Shown: positions 11,301 to 20,688, numbered from the stretch's first letter. The stretch: DNA of 64,000 bases from a bacterium (GCA_026417415.1 JAOADG010000004.1:1-64000), one strand, 5' to 3'. Program-made: numbers and translations. Notes: a model not told the origin generated them from the letters alone.

Positions 11301-11386
11301 TGTTGAGGAAATCCTATTGCAAAAGCATATCCTACTATGAATAGTACAAAACCAAAACCGAAAAATCCCTTCAAAATTTTTTGCAT
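8381..11386 (-). CDS. Secreted M4/M36-like zinc metalloprotease with T9SS type A sorting domain
   Basis: Signal peptide; DVIYHEYTHGITDGIY (HExxH), downstream ALNEAWSDYFA (third ligand); C-terminal YQLHQNFPNPFNPSTEIRFDLP...LAAGVYVYQLESGGYHSFKKMILVK sorting domain. Confidence 0.9.
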   Translation of the reverse strand: MQKILKGFFGFGFVLFIVGYAFAIGFPQHTKVTQNPVRTVEQETFSALPIESQSVLKVLKGMSGKEWSGYARNDGLSCWRLFGNGLQCKYPTTEQEAVAIGELILKRISYYVYHQPIDLLPLAVFHPNSKKWYVHYRQIIHQIPVHNATVSFRIAEDGTIPILQLGVANPANIKEFHQLSTDFCKQRLEQTYGGKVTSITPVWYLTNGTFETGPTLRAAYYAVLDVQHDDRPEVYVSAVTAEILGESNRVHFDWMQTIVRGPVRHRYLNDSPELRGMRALQVSIQNGTALTDTNGFAQRWRSSGSGPFSASATLQGPYANVYPAVTSINRAQVSRNGTSPLELTFLAPPALLSEPNLYWHMTFMHDWIQRLDTSYHALDYSMPGTVNIPNYDNAYWNGQGIHFGAGGITFYNLAMFADVIYHEYTHGITDGIYPEGTLPYTGQSGALNEAWSDYFACTITNEPLMGEGGLYVNGGYMRNLQNDRRYPGSWVNQVHTDGMIASGAFWRTRTALGAPTTDSLIHFAKYALGETFYDYFVDILETDDNDNNLANGTPHSATLYATFGHHGIGPGVIPNLVVRNLNTRIDGLGGSIGDGDLYFETGETMAMICTIRNDLTLYPPPATNVQLRFECNDVGLQLPAPMALGVFPAGYEVTVGPLMFQNLSGTPRYTWLKIIRTANGNYVATDSIKLLLGVPNLAVISMDTSRFLQSFVTEALDSLSVPYFAYVGTSNTVRLSLFQTHTQVFWLGGNSRNVFTPALVNGLVDFLDRGGKLLISGQHISELQQYPSLLERLKVDIATDSIRPLTVVGNPLSNLSIGRLYIVGGVGACNQVAPDGLNPRDGGIEVYRYENANYSACIAFGTEDPQQARTITFGFGIEGIHRSGNRTSVQQVLAPILDWFQGTTNIPIGLNTLPTHYQLHQNFPNPFNPSTEIRFDLPKDGFTKLTVYNLLGQKVVELLNQSLPAGYHSVRFDASQLAAGVYVYQLESGGYHSFKKMILVK

Positions 11387-12018
11387 TACGGTCTCCTTAT
11401 AGCATCCATTTTACTTTTTTTATTAAATAATCCGATATGCTGTTCGTTTTTTTGAAATGCTTCTTTCCATAGTTTATACGCTGAATCAAGTTGATTTCGT
11501 GCAAGCAGGACATCAATTTTCGTATCCACATAATCAGTACAATCAGGATGTGCGGTAACTGCTAAATCAATGTACTTGAATGCAGAATCATATTGTGCCG
11601 TAATCAGAAAAAGATTGGCTAAATTGTTGTAAGCCGCATAAAATTTAGGTGCAATTTCAATACACTTGCGATACTCTTTTTCTGCATCCGTAAAATTCTC
11701 ACCTAAACGATACACAATTCCTTTGTTATAATAGGCGCGATAGTTGTTGCTGTCCAAACGGATGGCATCATTAAATTCAAACAATGCTTTTCCTAAATCA
11801 CCATTGATTAAAAAAGCCAACCCTCGTCCCAACGCCTCTTCTGATTCCAGAATTAATCGCCCTTTTTTGAATGGATCTTCAAGAATATGGGAAAGCGAAT
11901 CTTGTTTTTTTCGTATCTCAAAGAGTGCTTTCACTTTTGGTGTGTCTGTGTAAAAGATGAATAAAGTCAGCAGAATTGACACAACAAAAATGCCAGTTGC
12001 TAGAAAAAATGTTTTCAA
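11386..12018 (-). CDS. TPR-repeat protein with N-terminal membrane anchor
   Basis: 210 aa; TPR-like repeats (RAYYNKGIVYRLGENFTDAEKEYRKCIEIAPKFYAAYNNLANLF); stop overlaps the start of the protease gene. Confidence 0.82.
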   Translation of the reverse strand: MKTFFLATGIFVVSILLTLFIFYTDTPKVKALFEIRKKQDSLSHILEDPFKKGRLILESEEALGRGLAFLINGDLGKALFEFNDAIRLDSNNYRAYYNKGIVYRLGENFTDAEKEYRKCIEIAPKFYAAYNNLANLFLITAQYDSAFKYIDLAVTAHPDCTDYVDTKIDVLLARNQLDSAYKLWKEAFQKNEQHIGLFNKKSKMDAIRRP

Positions 12019-12158
12019 TCGTCCGCTCCTCGATCGTTCAAATATACAAATCCATAATGTAATACAAAGTTAGTCAAAGACCATATTCTTCTTTTCAATC
12101 TACTATGTATGCCTTCAAAACGTTTTAACTAACGAATAAAAAAACGTATTATTTCTGT

Positions 12159-13472
12159 ATGAACTGGACAGAAGCAACTCTGAGATTTTTTTCCTTTCAA
12201 GACATCAACGTCCAAACTGTGGTCATAGGATCCATTCTATTGGGCGGTTTAAATGGATTGGTAGGTGCTTTTTCCGTATTAAAGAAACGAGCTTTAATTG
12301 GAGATACCATTGGCCATGCGGCTTTACCGGGAATTGCCCTTGCTTTTCTACTTACCCACGGAAAATCCACCATTAGTTTACTTTTAGGTGCGATAGTTAC
12401 AGGTTTAGCAGCAGTATGGGTCGTTTCTAAACTGCAAAACATCCCCAAAATCAAACAAGATGCTGCTTTAGGACTAACCCTTACGGTCGCTTTTGGTATC
12501 GGGGTGTTGCTGTTATCCCATATCCAACGATCCAATACTGGCAACCAATCCGGCTTAGATAAGTTTCTCTTTGGACAATCTGCCAATCTGGTCACAACGG
12601 ATGTTGTACAGATTGGAATTCTAACCATACTTGTGATTGCTACGGTAATCCTATTTTACAAAGAATTTTCACTCATTGCTTTCGATCGAAATTTTGCTCA
12701 TTCCATCGGTTGGAATGCTCATCGAATTGATATGGGGCTGCTTTTACTGACGACTCTAACCATTGCGATTTCACTACAGGCAGTAGGCGTAGTGCTAACC
12801 TCGGCAATTTTAATCATTCCATCTGCTGCAGCAAGATTTTGGACGGACCGTCTTTCAAATTTACTTGGGCTTGCTTCTTTATTTGGTATGATTAGCGGAT
12901 TAACGGGCACTTACATAAGTTTTATGGTCAAGAATATGCCGTCGGGTCCACTCATCGTTTTATCTGCTTTTGGTTTATTTCTTGTCTCCATATTGTTTGC
13001 TCCTAAAAAAGGGATCTTGGCAAAAGTTTTCCGTAAAGCGCAAAATCAAAAGAACATGGCTTGCGAGCATTTGTTGCGAGCATGTTGGGAAATCAATGAA
13101 AACCAAACAAATCCAATCCGTCAAAATATTCCCTTCAAGAATCTTCAAATGCAGCGTACATGGCAAAAAGGAGAATTGTCCAAAGCAATAAAAGTTGCGA
13201 ACAAGAAAGGGCTAATCACTTTGTCCAAAGATGGTGTTCAATTGACACCCAAAGGGGTGCAATTATCCAAAAAGGTGGTTCAATTGCATCGTTTATGGGA
13301 AAAGTACCTCATCCAAACTGCCCAATTCAAAGCCACTCACATTGAAACAGAATCTGATCTAATGGAACACTATCTTCCAGAGCACGTTCAAACTGAACTT
13401 GAGAAAGAAAATGTAGAAGATGTCGTGCCAGCATCACCGCATCCGATCATTCCGAAGCAACCTTCTGTTTAG
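12159..13472 (+). CDS. Metal ABC transporter permease fused to C-terminal DtxR/MntR-like regulator domain
   Basis: Residues ~1-290 match the ABC-3 metal permease family (LLGGLNGLVGAFSVLKKRALIGDTIGHAALPGIALAF); residues ~300-425 match DtxR-type wHTH plus dimerisation region (LTPKGVQLSKKVVQLHRLWEKYL...DLMEHYLPE). Confidence 0.88.
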   Translation: MNWTEATLRFFSFQDINVQTVVIGSILLGGLNGLVGAFSVLKKRALIGDTIGHAALPGIALAFLLTHGKSTISLLLGAIVTGLAAVWVVSKLQNIPKIKQDAALGLTLTVAFGIGVLLLSHIQRSNTGNQSGLDKFLFGQSANLVTTDVVQIGILTILVIATVILFYKEFSLIAFDRNFAHSIGWNAHRIDMGLLLLTTLTIAISLQAVGVVLTSAILIIPSAAARFWTDRLSNLLGLASLFGMISGLTGTYISFMVKNMPSGPLIVLSAFGLFLVSILFAPKKGILAKVFRKAQNQKNMACEHLLRACWEINENQTNPIRQNIPFKNLQMQRTWQKGELSKAIKVANKKGLITLSKDGVQLTPKGVQLSKKVVQLHRLWEKYLIQTAQFKATHIETESDLMEHYLPEHVQTELEKENVEDVVPASPHPIIPKQPSV

Positions 13473-13479
13473 GATACTT

Positions 13480-14436
13480 ATGCAAACGACTACTTTCAAA
13501 AAAAAGTTTCAAAGATGGTTTAGGTGGATTGTACTGGGAAGTGCTTTGTGGGCTATCTTTAGTTTCGGTTGCCAGCCCACGGTAATTCAAGGCGAATACG
13601 TATTGACAACAACAGGTATGATTGCCGATTTAGTGAGACAAGTCGCGCAAGATCAGATCCAAGTGATCTCACTTATGGGTCCAGGTGTGGATCCTCATCT
13701 ATACAAACCAACGGAAGGAGATTTGATCAGGATAAAACATGCCAAAGCCATTTTTGTTAACGGTTTGCACCTTGAAGGGAGATTGTTAGAAATTTTTGAA
13801 CGACAAAAGAAACGAAAACCGGTTCTTGCCATTAGTGATGCTATTCCTAAAGATTCGTTGATAGCACTTTCTAAAAATACCTATGATCCACACCTGTGGC
13901 ATGATCCAGTATTATGGAAAATGGCTATCCCAGAAATCACCAAAACGTTAATAGGATTATTTCCTAAACATCAATTAGAATTTGAAAAAAATGCACAACT
14001 TGCTACTGTTCGGTTAGATTCGCTACATCGTTGGATTGTTGAACAACTTGAGAACATTCCTCCTAAAAATCGTATTTTAGTGACTTCCCATGATGCGTTT
14101 TTGTATTTTGGAAAACGTTATCAAATTGAGGTACACGGTCTTCAGGGTTCTTCTACCGTAAGCGAGTACGGTTTGCAAGATATTACCCGTATGGTAGATT
14201 TTATCGTAATGAGGAAAATTCCTGCGGTCTTTGTAGAATCGAGTGTTCCAACCAAAGCCATGAATGCTGTAATAGAAGGTGCCAAAAAAAAGAATGTTCA
14301 CGTACAATTAGGGGGTATCTTGTATAGCGATGCAATGGGAAAAGAAGGGACAGCGGAAGGAACTTATGAAGGAATGATTCGTGCGAATGTACTAAAAATC
14401 AAAAGTGCTTTAATGGGTGAACGATTCAAAGAATAA
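13480..14436 (+). CDS. Metal ABC transporter substrate-binding lipoprotein (ZnuA/TroA family)
   Basis: Lipobox FSFGC; TTTGMIADLVRQVA, MGPGVDPHLYKPTEGD, DPHLWHDP, VTSHDAFLYFGKRY motifs. ATG at 13480 preferred over the ORF-track start at 13420. Confidence 0.92.
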   Translation: MQTTTFKKKFQRWFRWIVLGSALWAIFSFGCQPTVIQGEYVLTTTGMIADLVRQVAQDQIQVISLMGPGVDPHLYKPTEGDLIRIKHAKAIFVNGLHLEGRLLEIFERQKKRKPVLAISDAIPKDSLIALSKNTYDPHLWHDPVLWKMAIPEITKTLIGLFPKHQLEFEKNAQLATVRLDSLHRWIVEQLENIPPKNRILVTSHDAFLYFGKRYQIEVHGLQGSSTVSEYGLQDITRMVDFIVMRKIPAVFVESSVPTKAMNAVIEGAKKKNVHVQLGGILYSDAMGKEGTAEGTYEGMIRANVLKIKSALMGERFKE

Positions 14437-14441
14437 TACCG

Positions 14442-15221
14442 ATGAATATGGACAATTCAATCAGTTTAGAAATTCATGATATGACCGTGATGTACCAGCG
14501 AAAACGTGTACTTTGGGACATTGACATCGTTATACCCAATGGAAAATTGGTCGCTATAGTAGGTCCCAATGGTGCTGGAAAAACAACCCTTATCCGTGCT
14601 GTTTTAGGTCTTGTACCCTTGGCATCAGGATGGGTAAAAATCTTTGGAAAAAGTTACCAAGAAGTTAGAAAAGAAATAGGTTATGTTCCGCAACGTGAAT
14701 CAGTGGATTGGGATTTTCCGGCAACTGCGTTGGATGTTGTTTTAATGGGAACATACGGTAGATTAGGATGGATTAAAAGACCCGGTAAATTAGAAAAACA
14801 AATTGCTAACGATGCACTTGCTAAAGTTGGTCTTGCTGAATTAAAAGATAGACAAATTGGGGCATTATCAGGTGGACAACAGCAACGTGTTTTTTTAGCC
14901 AGAGCGCTTGCCCAACAAGCAAAACTGTACTTTATGGATGAACCGTTTGCTGCTGTAGATGCTACCACTGAAAAGAGCATCATTGAAATTCTTAAAAGTT
15001 TACGATCCGAAGGAAAGACCGTTATCGTGGTTCATCACGATCTTCATACTATCCGTGAATACTTTGAATGGGTCATCTTGATCAATCAACGTCTGATTGC
15101 TTGTGGACCTGTACAGGAGGTATTTACATCTGAGAATTTGCAAAAAACCTACGGTGGAAAGCTAACACTTTTAACAGATGTTACAGAAGCCATGGCACAA
15201 GAAAAATTAAAACCGTTGTAA
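14442..15221 (+). CDS. Metal ABC transporter ATP-binding protein (ZnuC/MntA-type)
   Basis: GPNGAGKTTLIRA Walker A, LSGGQQQRVFLARAL signature, LYFMDEPFAAVD Walker B. Confidence 0.95.
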   Translation: MNMDNSISLEIHDMTVMYQRKRVLWDIDIVIPNGKLVAIVGPNGAGKTTLIRAVLGLVPLASGWVKIFGKSYQEVRKEIGYVPQRESVDWDFPATALDVVLMGTYGRLGWIKRPGKLEKQIANDALAKVGLAELKDRQIGALSGGQQQRVFLARALAQQAKLYFMDEPFAAVDATTEKSIIEILKSLRSEGKTVIVVHHDLHTIREYFEWVILINQRLIACGPVQEVFTSENLQKTYGGKLTLLTDVTEAMAQEKLKPL

Positions 15222-15394
15222 TCATTTGCTTCTTTACTTGTGTTTGAAATGCTATATTTCTTCATTCTCTTTCAAATGAATGTCTTACTGCTTTGATTAC
15301 GGAAGGTACTTGCTGGTAAAAATAGTATTATTTGAAGATGTGAAAAAAGTGGTGATGATGATGTAAAACTACAGCAATCAAAACGAAACCAAAT

Positions 15395-15426
15395 GCAATT
15401 GGGACAGTTTTTGCTGTCCCAATTGC
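15395..15426. repeat. 13-bp perfect inverted repeat (hairpin)
   Basis: GCAATTGGGACAG-TTTTTG-CTGTCCCAATTGC. Confidence 0.75.
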
Positions 15427-15588
15427 TTGACTAAATTAGGAAAGATCGTTAACTTCACTTTTTGAAATTTGAATTGAACCGACAAATTGGGAATTTTGCT
15501 TCTATTGCTGAAGGTGAGAAATCGTGTGGTTTGCCCGTTTGTCTGGTCAACAATGGATTCAATGGAATAGGAATATCACAGAGGTTCA

Positions 15589-16101
15589 ATGCAACTAAAA
15601 AAACTTTTTTCTACGGTAATCAGCGTATTGATTCTGATTATTTTACTAATCTATTGGTGGCGTCAAAATCAATGGAATGTTGGCTACCAACCGACCCAAC
15701 CAATTCCGTTTAGTCATAAAGCCCATGTTCAACTGAATAAAATGGATTGTATGTATTGCCACTACAATGTGGAACGAAGTATTCATGCGACCATCCCTTC
15801 CAGTAATGTTTGCATGAATTGCCATTCTTTAATACGTGTGGATAAGCCTGCTATCCAAAAACTGACGGAATTGTACAATGCAGGAAAACCTGTAGAATGG
15901 ATACGAATTCATCGTACCCCAGATCATGCTTACTTTTCGCATAAAAATCATATTGCAAAAGGTTTTCAATGTATTGATTGTCATGGTGACATTGGGTCTA
16001 TGGATGTAGTGAAACAAGCAAAACGTTTAGAAATGGGCGATTGTGTATCCTGTCACCGTTTGAATAATGCCCCTACAACCTGTAATACATGTCACCAGTA
16101 A
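15589..16101 (+). CDS. actA: Alternative complex III pentaheme cytochrome c subunit (ActA)
   Basis: Five CxxCH motifs (CMYCH, CMNCH, CIDCH, CVSCH, CNTCH), N-terminal TM helix, directly upstream of actB. Confidence 0.92.
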   Translation: MQLKKLFSTVISVLILIILLIYWWRQNQWNVGYQPTQPIPFSHKAHVQLNKMDCMYCHYNVERSIHATIPSSNVCMNCHSLIRVDKPAIQKLTELYNAGKPVEWIRIHRTPDHAYFSHKNHIAKGFQCIDCHGDIGSMDVVKQAKRLEMGDCVSCHRLNNAPTTCNTCHQ

Positions 16102-16116
16102 GTGAGAGCAATCCTT

Positions 16117-19100
16117 ATGAGTAACGAATTCCAAAAACATCCACGATATTGGTCAACATTAGAAGAATATCACCATGACCCTGAAGTTGAACGACTTCGG
16201 TCAGAAGAATTCTATACCAAACCTGCTGAAGTGATTGATGAGATGGCTTCGGCTGACTTTTTATTGTCAAGAAGAGATTTGTTAAAATTAACAGGAATTG
16301 CTTTGTTGGCTACGGTTGCTGGATGCTCAAGAAGGCCTGTAGAAAAAATTATTCCCTACGTAGTTGCTCCGGAAGAAATTACACCCGGTGTTCCTACTTA
16401 CTATGCAAGCGTTTGCGCTGCTTGCCCTGCAGGGTGTGGAACCATTGTAAAAACCCGTGAAGGAAGACCTATCAAACTTGAAGGTAACCCAAAACACCCG
16501 ATTAATCATGGTACTTTATGTGCCCGAGGTCAAGCGTCCATACTGGATATCTATGATCCCGATCGCTTAAAAAATGCGGTTGAATACAAAAGAGGAAAAG
16601 CTATTCCCGTTGAAACGACCATTGCGGCTGCAGAAGAGAGTATTTTTCAACTCATTCAAAACAAACCCGAACGGGTCGCAGTTGTTACAAAACCTACCAC
16701 TGGGTTAACGGACAAGCGAATTTGGAATGAATTTCTTAACACGTTTTCTGGGATCAACAAATTTGAATATGACCCCTTAGGAAACGATGAAATTCTTGAA
16801 GCACAGTATAGATGCTATGAGCAGTGGGTTAAACCCAGATATCGTTTTGAAAAAGCAGAATACATTCTATCCTTTGCATCCGATCCGTTTGCTACAGGGT
16901 CCTCGCCGGTTGAATATGCTTATGGGTACGGACATCAGAGAAAGCCAAACAACAAGCAAATGGTAAAACTGGTCGTGTTTGAACCTGCTATGAGTATGAC
17001 TGGAGCAAATGCAGACGAACGGTTTCTTGTTGAACCCCAATGGCTAACCCCGATTGCCTTTGCCATAGCCAAAGCACTCTTTGAAATGGGACATACTCCG
17101 ATTGCGGTTGATGATAAGGATAAAACACAAAAAACCGAGCAACTAAAACGATTCTTTGACCGCGTTTCCATCCAGAAAGTTGAAGAAACAACAGAACTCA
17201 AAGAGGTAATCCGTAGAATTGCCAAAGAAATCAGCAAACACAAAGGAAGATCCTTGGTCATCGCGGAAGGAACTGCTTCCCAAATTACGACTCAAAAGCA
17301 ACTTCAGATAGCGGTCAATTTACTCAATAGTATGTTGGATAATGATGGAAAGACAGTAGATGCTACGATCAGCCCGTCCAATCAAATGGTAGGATGGAAA
17401 AAGTATTTTGACTTTATTCAACAACTCAAACAAAAGAAATTTGATGTTGTGGTGTTTGCTGATGTCAATCCGTTGTATCATGCTCCAAATGCGAAAGAAT
17501 TGTATGATTTGCTTCAAAATGTACCTACTGTCATCACACTATCTCAGCATTTAGATGAAACAGCCGTGGTTTCGGATTGGGTGCTACCGTTGTCGCATCC
17601 TTATGAAACCTGGTTGGATTATGAAGCCCAGAGAGGTATTTATGCTGTCGGTCAACCTACCATTACCCCTTTGTACAATACTAAATCGGTGAACGAATAC
17701 CTGTTAAAGTGGACTGCTCAGAAACAGAATACCGCAAAAGTTCCTACTATTTTGGAATATTTGCAAGATACGTGGAAATCGGTGTTCTTGAAAGATGCGT
17801 CGCAACTTGCATTTCAAGATTGGTGGAATCAGCGATTACAAGAAGGATTCTTTTCTTGGGTGAACCGAAATGCAGAAACCAAAGGACGCGATTTCAAACT
17901 TGAGGTATTAGAAACTGTTCGAATTCAACTCAATCAATCCGATAGATTTCAATTGGTATTGCAAACTACAGCTCACTCGTACGATGGTTCACAACGAAAC
18001 AATGTATGGTTAATGGAAACCCCCGACCCTGTTTCAAAAGTGTCTTGGGATAATCATCTATCCATATCACCGTCAACTGCGAAATCTTTAGGTTTAGCAA
18101 CGGGTGATATGGTTACCATTTCCACAGAGGGGTATAAATTGGAAGTCCCTGTTTATATACAACCGGGTGTACATCCCAAGGTTGCAGCGTTAGCGTTAGG
18201 ATGGGGAAGGAGCAAAGGTGGCCGAATTTTAAAGAATGTTGGGGTAAATGGATTTGCTTTAGCCCTTGTCCAAACCAACGATGTACAATTTAGCGGGATC
18301 CCTATTCAAATAGAAAAGACAGGAAAAAAATACAAACTTGCCAACATGCAGGGCCACAATTACATTGAGCATCGTCCTGTGGTTCAAGAAACCACTTTTG
18401 AAAAGTTTTTAGCAGATCCAACCAGTGGCGGTACCCATCATCCCGATTTAACTTCCATCTGGGGTCCTCCCCCTAAACCGCTAAACCCACCGAAAAAGGA
18501 AGAGATCCGTTGGTGGATGACCATTGATACCAATTCCTGTATCGGTTGTAATGCTTGTGCCGTTGCTTGTCAAGCCGAAAATAACATTCCGGTGGTTGGC
18601 AAAGAACAAGTGCTTCGTGGTCGGGAAATGTCTTGGATACGAATTGATCGTTACTATTCTGGCGATGTGAACAATCCTGAAGTGATTCACCAACCAATGC
18701 TCTGTCAACATTGTTCCCATGCCCCTTGTGAAACCGTTTGCCCCGTGGTAGCCACCACACACAATGATGAAGGGCTAAACATCCAAACCTACAACCGTTG
18801 TGTTGGTACACGGTATTGTTCCAACAATTGTCCTTACAAGGTTCGTAGGTTCAATTGGTTGGTAGATAATACCCCATATAGCGATCGAAACATTCAACCT
18901 CCTATGCAAATGGTGTACAATCCGGATGTAACGGTACGCTCAATTGGGGTAATGGAAAAGTGTACCTTCTGTATCCAGCGGATACGTGAAGGTCACGAAT
19001 TTAGGCGTGAACATAATTTGGATGCTATCCCTGATGGTACGGTACAGCCCGCTTGTGCACAAACTTGTCCAACTCAAGCCATTACCTTTGGAAATATCAA

Positions 19101-19311
19101 GAATCAAGATTCGCAGGTGACACAAATTGCGAAAGATCCGCGTGGATATTTGGTACTTGAGGAATTGAACACTAGACCCGCAATCACTTATCTACGAAAA
19201 ATTAGACATCGTTCTAAAAGAGAATGGGATGACGAATTGTACCATACCAAATCCCCTTCTCAATCAGAGAAAACACACCATGATAGTCAAACAAGAAAAG
19301 GTCACGGATGA
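16117..19311 (+). CDS. actB: Alternative complex III iron-sulfur/molybdopterin-oxidoreductase-like subunit (ActB)
   Basis: SRRDLLKLTG Tat-like motif, molybdopterin-type domain fused to a ferredoxin domain (CIGCNACAVACQ, CQHCSHAPCETVCP, CSNNCPYKVRRFNW, CTFCIQRI). ATG at 16117 preferred. Confidence 0.94.
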   Translation: MSNEFQKHPRYWSTLEEYHHDPEVERLRSEEFYTKPAEVIDEMASADFLLSRRDLLKLTGIALLATVAGCSRRPVEKIIPYVVAPEEITPGVPTYYASVCAACPAGCGTIVKTREGRPIKLEGNPKHPINHGTLCARGQASILDIYDPDRLKNAVEYKRGKAIPVETTIAAAEESIFQLIQNKPERVAVVTKPTTGLTDKRIWNEFLNTFSGINKFEYDPLGNDEILEAQYRCYEQWVKPRYRFEKAEYILSFASDPFATGSSPVEYAYGYGHQRKPNNKQMVKLVVFEPAMSMTGANADERFLVEPQWLTPIAFAIAKALFEMGHTPIAVDDKDKTQKTEQLKRFFDRVSIQKVEETTELKEVIRRIAKEISKHKGRSLVIAEGTASQITTQKQLQIAVNLLNSMLDNDGKTVDATISPSNQMVGWKKYFDFIQQLKQKKFDVVVFADVNPLYHAPNAKELYDLLQNVPTVITLSQHLDETAVVSDWVLPLSHPYETWLDYEAQRGIYAVGQPTITPLYNTKSVNEYLLKWTAQKQNTAKVPTILEYLQDTWKSVFLKDASQLAFQDWWNQRLQEGFFSWVNRNAETKGRDFKLEVLETVRIQLNQSDRFQLVLQTTAHSYDGSQRNNVWLMETPDPVSKVSWDNHLSISPSTAKSLGLATGDMVTISTEGYKLEVPVYIQPGVHPKVAALALGWGRSKGGRILKNVGVNGFALALVQTNDVQFSGIPIQIEKTGKKYKLANMQGHNYIEHRPVVQETTFEKFLADPTSGGTHHPDLTSIWGPPPKPLNPPKKEEIRWWMTIDTNSCIGCNACAVACQAENNIPVVGKEQVLRGREMSWIRIDRYYSGDVNNPEVIHQPMLCQHCSHAPCETVCPVVATTHNDEGLNIQTYNRCVGTRYCSNNCPYKVRRFNWLVDNTPYSDRNIQPPMQMVYNPDVTVRSIGVMEKCTFCIQRIREGHEFRREHNLDAIPDGTVQPACAQTCPTQAITFGNIKNQDSQVTQIAKDPRGYLVLEELNTRPAITYLRKIRHRSKREWDDELYHTKSPSQSEKTHHDSQTRKGHG

Positions 19312-20684
19312 GTACAACAAACGTTTACCAAACTGAAGCCCCGTTAATCCAAGAAACAGTGACGATGAATAAGGTCACTGAAACCATTTTAGCACCCACT
19401 GAACGGTTGCCAAGCAATGGTTGGTGGGCCATGTTCCTGACAGCCAATGGCTTGTTGTTGATCGGAGTGCTTAGCGTTGCTATTCAAATGTGGCGTGGCG
19501 TTGGGGTATGGGGATTAAATCACCCGATCGGCTGGGCTTTTGATATTACAAACTTTGTGTTTTGGATTGGGATCGGGCATGCGGGAACGTTGATTTCTGC
19601 AATTTTGTTTTTACTTAGGCAAAAATGGAGAACTTCAATAAATCGTTCGGCAGAAGCAATGACTATCTTTGCGGTGATGACTGCCTTAGTGTTTCCGCTT
19701 TTGCATACTGGTCGCCCCTGGCTTGCTGCGTTTTGGTTACTGCCTTATCCAAGTGAACGTTTGTTATGGGTCAATTTTAGAAGCCCATTGCTTTGGGACG
19801 TATTTGCGGTAACCACCTATTTTACGATTTCTTTGTGTTTCTGGTTTACGGGGTTGATTCCCGATATTGCTGCAATGAGGGATAGGGCTAAAGGAAAAAT
19901 ACGAAAAAAGATATTAGGATTTCTTTCTTTGGGTTGGAGTGGCACGATGACCCAGTGGATGCATTTTGAAAAAGCGTATCTTTTGTTTGCGGGGTTGGCT
20001 ACTCCATTAGTTTTGTCGGTTCATACCATCGTGAGTTTTGACTTTGCCACTTCAATCATGCCCGGTTGGCATACTACCATTTTTCCCCCTTATTTCGTAG
20101 CGGGGGCTATTTTTGGAGGATTTGCGATGGTGATGGTGCTTCTTGTACCAATGAGAAAATTGTTTGGTCTGGAAGAAGTAATTACCATCAAACACCTTGA
20201 ATATATGAACAAAATTATGTTAGCAACGGGAATGATGGTGACTTATGCGTATGCATCTGAATTTTTTATGGCGTGGTATAGCGAGAATCAATATGAACGG
20301 TTTATCTTTTCCAATCGCTTAACGGGGCATTATTGGTGGTCTGTATGGTTAATGATTTTATGCAATGCGGTTATACCGCAATTATTTTGGTTTAAAAAGT
20401 TTAGAACCTCTATTCCTGTTATGTACTTTGTTGCTATTGCCATCAATGTGGGAATGTGGTTCGAGCGCTTTAATATCATTGTGACATCATTATCGCAAGA
20501 TTTTCTGCCAGCCAATTGGGATTTCTATTCACCCACCAAATATGATTTTGGAATTACCATCGGCTCTTTTGGCTTGTTCTTTACTTTGTTTTTATTGTTT
20601 GTTCGTGTGTTGCCCACGTTGTCATTGGCGGAAGTAAAATCCATTTTGGTTAAACCTGCTGGCGAAAAACATCGCAAAGGGTAA
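19308..20684 (+). CDS. actC: Alternative complex III NrfD-like membrane subunit (ActC)
   Basis: 458 aa polytopic NrfD/PsrC family protein; overlaps the actB stop. Confidence 0.93.
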   Translation: MSTTNVYQTEAPLIQETVTMNKVTETILAPTERLPSNGWWAMFLTANGLLLIGVLSVAIQMWRGVGVWGLNHPIGWAFDITNFVFWIGIGHAGTLISAILFLLRQKWRTSINRSAEAMTIFAVMTALVFPLLHTGRPWLAAFWLLPYPSERLLWVNFRSPLLWDVFAVTTYFTISLCFWFTGLIPDIAAMRDRAKGKIRKKILGFLSLGWSGTMTQWMHFEKAYLLFAGLATPLVLSVHTIVSFDFATSIMPGWHTTIFPPYFVAGAIFGGFAMVMVLLVPMRKLFGLEEVITIKHLEYMNKIMLATGMMVTYAYASEFFMAWYSENQYERFIFSNRLTGHYWWSVWLMILCNAVIPQLFWFKKFRTSIPVMYFVAIAINVGMWFERFNIIVTSLSQDFLPANWDFYSPTKYDFGITIGSFGLFFTLFLLFVRVLPTLSLAEVKSILVKPAGEKHRKG

Positions 20685-20688
20685 ATCT

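Noticed and set aside
15462-15713. 83-aa ORF overlapping the actA start (MKFELNRQIGNFASIAEGEKSCGLPVC...)
   Set aside because: Its 3' half is simply another frame of actA. The 5' half has no recognisable domain and no convincing RBS. It could hold a small relic, but this cannot be supported.
16390-16560. Cx2Cx3C...C Fe-S-like motif in the molybdopterin-like half of ActB (CAACPAGC...LCARGQ)
   Set aside because: I believe this motif is common in ActB-family proteins, so it was not treated as unusual.
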